The notes beneath the pieces were generated by a model. It saw only the letters and a program-made list of their open reading frames with translations. It had not been told where the DNA came from and made no database searches. From assembly GCA_030830765.1 (NCBI GenBank), contig JAURMJ010000108.1, positions 1-6,459 of the forward strand: DNA of 6,459 nt, read 5' to 3'. Made by a program: the position numbers and the translations under genes. This stretch comes from Quisquiliibacterium sp. GTDB lineage: Bacteria > Pseudomonadota > Gammaproteobacteria > Burkholderiales > Burkholderiaceae_E. Of this stretch, positions 1-4,703 are shown piece after piece (position 1 is the first letter of the stretch; each line of letters begins with the position of its first letter).

Positions 1-52
1 CGACCCGGTCGCTCGCAAGCACGTCGAGTACAAGGAAACCAAGATCAAGTAA
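1..52 (+). CDS. rpmG: 50S ribosomal protein L33 (C-terminal fragment)
   Basis: The window opens inside this gene. From base 2 the frame reads DPVARKHVEYKETKIK and stops at TAA (50-52). This matches the C-terminus of bacterial L33, which in E. coli ends in a DPVVRQHVIYKEAKIK-like sequence. L33 is a small (about 55 residue) protein of the large ribosomal subunit near the E site. Only the last 16 residues are visible, so the start and the usual upstream partner rpmB (L28) lie outside the window. A strong hairpin 49 bases after the stop probably ends the transcript. The identification rests on a short but highly characteristic tail. Confidence 0.9.
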   Translation, partial: DPVARKHVEYKETKIK

Positions 53-101
53 GGTCTTGGTGCAGGCGACCCGTCCCCGCAGACAGGTCGCCGCAACGAT
101 C

Positions 102-128
102 AAAAGAGCCTCCGTGTGAGGCTCTTTT
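102..128 (+). terminator. Rho-independent terminator of rpmG, possibly bidirectional
   Basis: A perfect 10-base inverted repeat (AAAAGAGCCT at 102-111, AGGCTCTTTT at 119-128) encloses a 7-base loop, and one more C-G pair can shorten the loop to 5. The U-run on the plus strand is part of the 3' arm. It lies 49 bases after the rpmG stop. Because the A-run is mirrored on the other arm, it could also act on minus-strand transcripts that pass the next terminator. Confidence 0.88.
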
Positions 129-153
129 GCATTTCAAAAACGACTAAAAATTG

Positions 154-179
154 AAAAAGCCCCGGGAATGGGGCTTTTT
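154..179 (-). terminator. Rho-independent terminator of the desaturase gene, possibly bidirectional
   Basis: A perfect 10-base inverted repeat (AAAAAGCCCC at 154-163, GGGGCTTTTT at 170-179) has a 6-base loop. Read on the minus strand the stem is followed by TTTTTCAATTTTTAG, a good U-rich tail, so the main role is probably to end minus-strand transcription 60 bases after the desaturase stop. On the plus strand it would be a second backstop for rpmG. Confidence 0.85.
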
Positions 180-197
180 GGATGAGGCTTTTTCACG

Positions 198-216
198 CGA
201 GCCCTGCAAGGGCTCG
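198..216 (-). other. Small GC-rich hairpin just after the desaturase stop
   Basis: CGAGCCC (198-204) and GGGCTCG (210-216) form a perfect 7-base stem with a 5-base loop, starting 23 bases past the desaturase stop codon. No U-run follows on either strand, so it is not a terminator by itself. It could stabilise the 3' end of the desaturase mRNA or be incidental. Confidence 0.4.
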
Positions 217-239
217 ATCTGAGAAGAAACGCAGTCTGG

Positions 240-1436
240 TCAGGCTGCGTAACAGCGCATGCGCAGGGCAATGTCCTGCAAGGCGCGCACACCACTGGCT
301 TCGGCGCGAGCGCACCATTGCTGCAACATCTGCAGCAACTGCTCACGAGACAGCGTAGAACGCCCCCAGATCGCCGACAACTCACTGCGCATCTGGACAA
401 TTTTTTCCAGTCGATCGCTGACTGCGAAGATCTCGGCCAGACGCGCCTTTTGCGATTCATTCCATTTGTCGGCGTCGGTGGGTAACCAACCACGCGCCGA
501 TTTCAAAAGCTTGCCCTCAGCCCGACCGGCAAGACCCAGGCGCTTGACCTCCTCGGAGCAGGCCTTTCTCAGAGAACCCGCAAAGGCAGCCATCACGTCG
601 TAGCGATGGGCGATCACTGCCTGCAGCGTATCGAAATCCACGACCTGTTTGGCCGGTGCGAACTTAGGCGTAGGCGCCAAGCGGCGCACCTTGGCCAGAC
701 CCAGCACCGACAGAATCCGGATGTACATCCAGCCGATGTCGAATTCGTACCATTTCGAGGAGAGTTTGGCCGACGTCCCGAATGCATGGTGATTGTTATG
801 CAGTTCTTCACCACCGATCAGAATGCCCCACGGAAGGATATTCGTACTGGCGTCTTCGCAATCCCAGTTCCGATAGCCCCACCAGTGACCAAGACCGTTG
901 ATTACGCCGGCAGCCAGCACCGGGATCCAGAGCATCTGAATCGCGAAAACCGTCAAACCGGCCACGCCAAACAAAAGCACATCAATGAACAGAGTCAGAT
1001 AAACCCCCCAGGCTGAGTGGGCCGAGTACAACTTGCGCTCAATCCAGTCATCCGGACAGCCATGTCCGTACTTCTCAACGGTCTCAGCATTGGCTGCCTC
1101 GACGCGGTAAAGCTCGGCGCCTTCGAGCATGACCGTACGAATCCCCCGCGTCTGCGGACTATGCGGATCTTCGGCCGTCTCGCACTTGGCATGATGCTTG
1201 CGGTGGATAGCGGCCCATTCACGGGTAACCATGCCTGTGGTGAGCCACAGCCAGGCGCGAAAGAAATGCGACGCAATCGGATGCAGGTCCAGTGCGCGGT
1301 GCGCCTGACAACGGTGCAAGTAAATGGTGACGCCGGCGATCGTGATGTGCGTCGTAACCAGCACATAGATCAGCATTTCGGTGAAGGTTGCTCCGGTCAG
1401 ACCAGAGGCCAGGAACGAGACGATCAAATCGATCAA
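240..1436 (-). CDS. Membrane fatty-acid (acyl-CoA/acyl-lipid delta-9 type) desaturase
   Basis: This is a 398-residue integral-membrane di-iron desaturase that would insert a double bond into saturated acyl chains using O2 and an electron donor. All three histidine boxes are present: HRCQAH (41-46), HRKHH (78-82) and HNNHH (213-217), plus NGLGH (180-184) ending in the additional conserved histidine. Hydrophobic segments lie at about 17-38, 52-70, 143-165 and 167-183, arranged as two membrane hairpins with the boxes on one face. The last 130 or so residues are charged and helical, as in proteobacterial members of about 390-400 residues such as Pseudomonas DesA. The start is TTG at 1436, supported by GGAG 7 bases upstream; the next candidate, ATG at residue 21, would cut into the first membrane segment and has no well-placed GGAG. 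The regioselectivity and whether the substrate is acyl-CoA or phospholipid cannot be read from sequence. A ferredoxin or ferredoxin reductase partner is not encoded nearby. Confidence 0.93.
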   Translation of the reverse strand: MIDLIVSFLASGLTGATFTEMLIYVLVTTHITIAGVTIYLHRCQAHRALDLHPIASHFFRAWLWLTTGMVTREWAAIHRKHHAKCETAEDPHSPQTRGIRTVMLEGAELYRVEAANAETVEKYGHGCPDDWIERKLYSAHSAWGVYLTLFIDVLLFGVAGLTVFAIQMLWIPVLAAGVINGLGHWWGYRNWDCEDASTNILPWGILIGGEELHNNHHAFGTSAKLSSKWYEFDIGWMYIRILSVLGLAKVRRLAPTPKFAPAKQVVDFDTLQAVIAHRYDVMAAFAGSLRKACSEEVKRLGLAGRAEGKLLKSARGWLPTDADKWNESQKARLAEIFAVSDRLEKIVQMRSELSAIWGRSTLSREQLLQMLQQWCARAEASGVRALQDIALRMRCYAA

Positions 1437-1443
1437 AAAGCCA

Positions 1444-1447
1444 CTCC
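1444..1447 (-). promoter_or_regulatory. Shine-Dalgarno that decides the TTG start of the desaturase
   Basis: GGAG on the minus strand (CTCC on the plus strand) sits exactly 7 bases before the TTG at 1436-1434. An in-frame TAA not far upstream leaves no ATG or GTG alternative before the TTG, so this site is the main argument for the unusual start codon. Confidence 0.7.
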
Positions 1448-1491
1448 AGATGAACAGAAAATTGACGGGTGGAGTTTAACCGTGTCCCGCG

Positions 1492-1510
1492 GAAAAGGAC
1501 AGCCCTTTTC
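1492..1510. repeat. Perfect inverted repeat between the methyltransferase and desaturase genes
   Basis: GAAAAGG (1492-1498) and CCTTTTC (1504-1510) are exact 7-base inverted arms around a 5-base spacer. The element lies 30 bases past the methyltransferase stop and about 55 bases before the desaturase start. As RNA it could be a weak hairpin at the end of the methyltransferase message, but no U-run follows the stem. As DNA the 19-base dyad has the shape of a repressor operator in the desaturase promoter region. I cannot choose between the two, and I see no convincing -35/-10 pair here. Confidence 0.5.
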
Positions 1511-1540
1511 ACTTGATAGAAATTATTGCGGACGCTCTGT

Positions 1541-2875
1541 CTACTTACTGCGAATCCACCGTACCGCATAGAACGCATCCACGTTGTGCGTATCCGGCCG
1601 CAGTTCAAGACAGTCGGTCTGCAATCCAGGAGCAAGCACGGCCCCCCGTCGAGCCAGAACCTCTGCGGCCGGATCCACCTTCCAGCCGGCGTGATTCTGC
1701 TCGAACCAGCGACGGATCTGATCGTTCTCCTCCTCCAGAAGGCTGCATGTTGCGTAGACAAGAACCCCACCGGGGCGCACAAGCCTGGAAGCTGCCACCA
1801 GGATCGACCGCTGTTTGGCAACCAACTCGGCGATCGTTGCTTCGGTCTGCCGCCACTTCAGATCCGGATTGCGACGCAGCGTCCCGGTGCCACTGCATGG
1901 AGCATCAACCAACACGGCATCTGCTCGGCCTTCAAGGCGAGCCAGCTTCGGATCGACCTCGCTGTCAATGCCAAACGGCTGCACATTGCTCGCGCCCGAA
2001 CGCGCCAGCCTGGGCCGCAGACGCTGCAATCTGGCAGTCGAGACATCGCACGCGAACACCTGACCGCTGCCACGCAAGGCTGCAGCAAGCGCAAGCGTCT
2101 TACCGCCGGCCCCTGCGCAGAAATCGATCACGGTCTGACCACGACGAGGTGCAACCAGTTCGGCGACAAGCTGGCTGCCGGCATCCTGCACTTCAACAAG
2201 TCCGTCGCCAAACACTGTCGTGCGCTCCAGCGCAGGCTTCCCGAGCACCCGGATCGCGCACGGGGCAAGCGGCTCAGCCTTACATTCGACCCCCTCTGCC
2301 CGCAGCGCAGCTACGACTGAATCGCGATCGGTCTTGAGCAGATTGACCCGCAGATCAAGCGGCGCAGGTTCAAGCATTGCCGCACCGAGCGCATTGCAGG
2401 CCGCCTCTCCGAGCCGGCTGGACAGTCGCGCGTAGAGCCAGTCCGGCAGACTGTAAAGCACTGGTGCCGAAAGGCCTTGCAGATCCAAGCTTGCACGCTC
2501 CGAGGACAAGGCCAGCAGCGTCGCCGACGTGGCACCACCCCGCGATTGCGCCAGATGCATGTACAACCGCCGGTTGCGCAGAACATCAAAGACACGTTCT
2601 GCGACCTGCGCCCGGTCACGACGACCCATCTGCGGATTTGCCGAAAAAAATCGGCGCAGGACCAGATCAGCAGGCTGATCAAACTTGAGCGCCTGCGTCA
2701 GTGCCTGTTCAGGCAAGCTGCCCGAAACATGCTGTTGCACCGGCTTGCGCACCTTGCGCCCGCCTGCGAACTGACGCGGCTCCCCCTGACCAGCACGGTT
2801 CTGCGTCCGCGACTGACCGGCAGGACCACCACGGCCCGACGATGCCCGGCGCCCGCCATCGGGCCGACCGCTCAC
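1541..2875 (-). CDS. RsmB/NOP-family class I SAM-dependent rRNA (cytosine-C5) methyltransferase
   Basis: This 444-residue protein would transfer a methyl group from S-adenosylmethionine to C5 of a cytosine in rRNA. Residues 52-165 resemble the helical NusB-like domain of RsmB (ALKFDQPADLVLRRFF, then RDRAQVAERVFDVLR). The catalytic domain follows: SAM-binding DFCAGAGGKT (251-260), acidic D277 in FACDVS, motif IV DAPCSGTGTLRRNP (324-337) with C327, and motif VI YATCS with C377. The two cysteines are the pair used by this family, C377 as nucleophile and C327 for product release. The DFCAGAGGKT form differs from the DLCAAPGGKT of E. coli RsmB (m5C967 of 16S rRNA) and resembles a second RsmB-like paralogue that I recall from betaproteobacteria, so the exact target base is uncertain and I give no symbol. 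The start is GTG at 2875 with GAGG six bases upstream. Residues 1-50 are a low-complexity Gly/Arg/Ser tail. The gene follows purN by 69 bases on the same strand. Confidence 0.92.
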   Translation of the reverse strand: MSGRPDGGRRASSGRGGPAGQSRTQNRAGQGEPRQFAGGRKVRKPVQQHVSGSLPEQALTQALKFDQPADLVLRRFFSANPQMGRRDRAQVAERVFDVLRNRRLYMHLAQSRGGATSATLLALSSERASLDLQGLSAPVLYSLPDWLYARLSSRLGEAACNALGAAMLEPAPLDLRVNLLKTDRDSVVAALRAEGVECKAEPLAPCAIRVLGKPALERTTVFGDGLVEVQDAGSQLVAELVAPRRGQTVIDFCAGAGGKTLALAAALRGSGQVFACDVSTARLQRLRPRLARSGASNVQPFGIDSEVDPKLARLEGRADAVLVDAPCSGTGTLRRNPDLKWRQTEATIAELVAKQRSILVAASRLVRPGGVLVYATCSLLEEENDQIRRWFEQNHAGWKVDPAAEVLARRGAVLAPGLQTDCLELRPDTHNVDAFYAVRWIRSK

Positions 2876-2881
2876 CGTACC

Positions 2882-2885
2882 CCTC
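2882..2885 (-). promoter_or_regulatory. Shine-Dalgarno for the GTG start of the methyltransferase
   Basis: GAGG, within GAGGGG on the minus strand, lies six bases before GTG at 2875. It favours this start over the internal GTG codons at residues 42 and 46, which would remove the basic N-terminal tail and begin near the conserved domain. Confidence 0.5.
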
Positions 2886-2944
2886 GTTGAAAACCGTGAT
2901 GTTTCATCCCTGATTCCATTGCGAACGCTTCGATTGCGCCCGCG

Positions 2945-3607
2945 TCAAATGTCGTCATGCCCAGTGAATTCAGAACCGATCAGGGCCTGCAACGCACCAG
3001 AGCCCTCATCGAGCCATGCACCCTGCCCGGAAAAAATTAGGCGGTCTTCGATCAGCCAACGCACCGCAACGGGATAGATCCGATGCTCTGCCTGCAAAAC
3101 GCGCTGTGCGAGCGATTGCTCATCGTCGTCTGCCCCGACTGGAACCACAGCCTGAGCGATGATCGGCCCCGAATCCAGCTCGCGTGTAACCATGTGCACA
3201 GTTGCCCCGTGCACTTTCACCCCGGCCTGCAGGGCCTGACGGTGCGGGTGCAGCCCGGGAAATGCAGGAAGCAGCGAAGGATGGATATTGACCAGTCGAC
3301 CCGCAAACCGGTCGACAAACTCATCGGCAAGAATACGCATGTAACCGGCCAGTACGACCAGATCCGGCGCCTGCTGTTCCACCAGGGTCAGCAATGTCTG
3401 ATCGTACCTGGATCGGTCGGGAATCCCCCTAGCATCAAGGACCTGAACCGGCAGCCCCATCCGGGTCGCAGCGGCCACGGCCGGGGCATCGGCCCGACTC
3501 GCGATGACCGCCACAATCTGTGCCGGCCAACTGTGCTGCGCAAGTGCCTGCGCGATCGCGACCATGTTCGATCCGCGCCCGGACACGAGCATCACGATTT
3601 TTTTCAT
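2945..3607 (-). CDS. purN: Phosphoribosylglycinamide formyltransferase (GAR transformylase)
   Basis: PurN transfers a formyl group from 10-formyltetrahydrofolate to glycinamide ribonucleotide, the third step of de novo purine synthesis, in the cytosol. The 220-residue length fits the family (E. coli 212). SGRGSN (9-14) is the phosphate-binding loop for GAR. The catalytic triad is intact: N107 and H109 in NIHPSLLP and D145 in ELDSGPII, equivalent to E. coli N106, H108 and D144. Folate-site features include GYMRIL (88-93) and FPGLHPHRQAL (116-126). The last motif carries proline where the common form has threonine (LHTH). The ATG at 3607 places the family's usual KKIVMLVSG opening immediately after it, but no Shine-Dalgarno precedes it. 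The gene is first of three on the minus strand and diverges from ribF across 73 bases. No other purine gene is in the window. Confidence 0.97.
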   Translation of the reverse strand: MKKIVMLVSGRGSNMVAIAQALAQHSWPAQIVAVIASRADAPAVAAATRMGLPVQVLDARGIPDRSRYDQTLLTLVEQQAPDLVVLAGYMRILADEFVDRFAGRLVNIHPSLLPAFPGLHPHRQALQAGVKVHGATVHMVTRELDSGPIIAQAVVPVGADDDEQSLAQRVLQAEHRIYPVAVRWLIEDRLIFSGQGAWLDEGSGALQALIGSEFTGHDDI

Positions 3608-3613
3608 CGTGAA

Positions 3614-3619
3614 ATTTTA
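3614..3619 (-). promoter_or_regulatory. Possible -10 element for purN
   Basis: TAAAAT on the minus strand is a five-of-six match to the -10 consensus, but its downstream edge is only six bases from the purN ATG. If used, it would give an essentially leaderless purN transcript. No good -35 hexamer stands at normal spacing, so this is a weak call. Confidence 0.25.
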
Positions 3620-3630
3620 GCATTTCGCCA

Positions 3631-3659
3631 CTTAAACAAGCCCCGGAAAGCCTTATAAT
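3631..3659 (+). promoter_or_regulatory. Sigma-70-type promoter of ribF
   Basis: A consensus TATAAT lies at 3654-3659. The best upstream hexamer at 17-base spacing is CTTAAA (3631-3636), only a three-of-six match to TTGACA, so recognition would rest mainly on the -10 element. Transcription should begin around 3666, leaving a leader of only about 15 bases before the ribF ATG at 3681. That is too short for an FMN riboswitch, and none is seen. Confidence 0.6.
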
Positions 3660-3680
3660 TCAAGGTTTTGCAAATTCGAC

Positions 3681-4637
3681 ATGGACGTCTTCCGCCTGCT
3701 GCCCCCCCTCGATCAGCGCTCGCCGTGCGCGCTGACGATCGGCAATTTCGACGGTGTGCACCGCGGGCACCAGGCCGTGTTGGCCGCCTTGAACGAACGC
3801 GCCCGTGAGCTCAACGTCCGAAGTTGCGTGCTGACTTTTGAACCGCATCCGCGCGAGTTCTTTGCGCAAACAAACCCTGACGCGATCAAGGCACCGGCCC
3901 GCATTCTCACAGAGCGTGACAAGCTCGACGCCCTCGCGGCCCATGGCGTGGATCGCGTCTGCATCGCACATTTCAATGCGTCGCTGGCCTCATTGCCGGC
4001 CGAAGACTTTATCCAGCAGATCATCGTAGATGGCCTGCAAGCCCGGTATCTGCTGATCGGTGACGATTTTCGTTTCGGAGCCAAACGGCGCGGGGATTGG
4101 GCAATGCTCGAACAGGCTGCACCAGCGTTTGGATTCGGCCTCTCGAGGCTGGAAACCTTCAGCGAGGACGGCGACCGGATCTCCAGCTCACTTGTCCGGG
4201 ATGCTCTGGCGATTGGCGATTTCGCGCGGACTGAAAAGCTGCTGGGGCGCCCGTATAGCATGACCGGGCACGTGATTCATGGACGCAAGCTCGGCCGCGA
4301 ACTCGGATTCCCGACCCTCAATATCCGAATCCCCTACCCGAACCCGGCCTTGAGTGGCGTCTTCATCGTGCAGGTCCACGGCATTGCCGACAAGCCCTGG
4401 CCTGCGGTTGCAAGCCTGGGAACTCGGCCGGCCGTGGAAGCAGACGGCAAGCTGCTTCTCGAAGTTCATCTGTTCGATTTCTCCGGCGATCTTTACGGAA
4501 AGCTCGTACAGGTCCAATTCGTGCACAGACTGCGCGAGGAACGCAACTATCCGGACCTGGAGTCATTGACCACCCAGATCCACCTTGACGCGCAACAAGC
4601 GCGCAGCCATTTCGGCCTTGCCGACCGGTCGCGCTGA
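3681..4637 (+). CDS. ribF: Bifunctional riboflavin kinase / FMN adenylyltransferase (FAD synthetase)
   Basis: RibF converts riboflavin to FMN and then FAD, using ATP twice, in the cytosol. The 318-residue length is typical. The N-terminal nucleotidyltransferase half has GNFDGVHRGH (21-30, the HxGH-like ATP site), TFEPHPREFF (52-61), GDDFRFG (127-133) and ISSSLVR (167-173, the second ATP-phosphate loop). The C-terminal kinase half has GRKLGRELGFPTLN (201-214), with T212 and N214 matching the metal and phosphate ligands of the PTxN motif, and LEVHLFDF (260-267) with the probable catalytic base E261. Both activities should therefore be present. The ATG at 3681 gives MDVFR, the opening usual for betaproteobacterial RibF, although no Shine-Dalgarno precedes it. 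It is followed 66 bases later by ileS on the same strand, a widely conserved ribF-ileS arrangement, and the two are probably cotranscribed because no terminator or clear promoter lies between them. Confidence 0.97.
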   Translation: MDVFRLLPPLDQRSPCALTIGNFDGVHRGHQAVLAALNERARELNVRSCVLTFEPHPREFFAQTNPDAIKAPARILTERDKLDALAAHGVDRVCIAHFNASLASLPAEDFIQQIIVDGLQARYLLIGDDFRFGAKRRGDWAMLEQAAPAFGFGLSRLETFSEDGDRISSSLVRDALAIGDFARTEKLLGRPYSMTGHVIHGRKLGRELGFPTLNIRIPYPNPALSGVFIVQVHGIADKPWPAVASLGTRPAVEADGKLLLEVHLFDFSGDLYGKLVQVQFVHRLREERNYPDLESLTTQIHLDAQQARSHFGLADRSR

Positions 4638-4703
4638 TTTGCCTGTTGCCGATTAAACAAGCTCAATCCTCACTGAACCGAGCCTACTGACAGGACCTTG
4701 AAG

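Noticed and set aside
606..1571. Plus-strand frames (136 and 184 codons) opposite the desaturase gene
   Set aside because: They overlap the histidine-box coding sequence in antisense and show no domain or membrane segments of their own.
1513..2337. Two long plus-strand frames (274 and 264 codons) opposite the methyltransferase gene
   Set aside because: Their translations are rich in Arg, Pro, Ser and Gln with no recognisable domain, and they lie antisense to a gene with clear catalytic motifs. They are the usual GC-rich shadow frames.
3083..3658. 191-codon plus-strand frame opposite purN
   Set aside because: It is antisense to the catalytic core of purN, has no family resemblance, and runs into the divergent promoter.
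3651..3665. CCTT-N7-AAGG dyad around the ribF -10 element
   Set aside because: The arms are only four bases with no further pairing, which is expected by chance; not enough for an operator call.
3660..3680. FMN riboswitch upstream of ribF
   Set aside because: The leader after the TATAAT is only about 15 bases, and none of the conserved RFN-element sequences are seen.
4638..4703. Possible promoter or terminator between ribF and ileS
   Set aside because: The 66-base gap has no hairpin with a U-run and no credible -35/-10 pair; only the ileS Shine-Dalgarno is supported.
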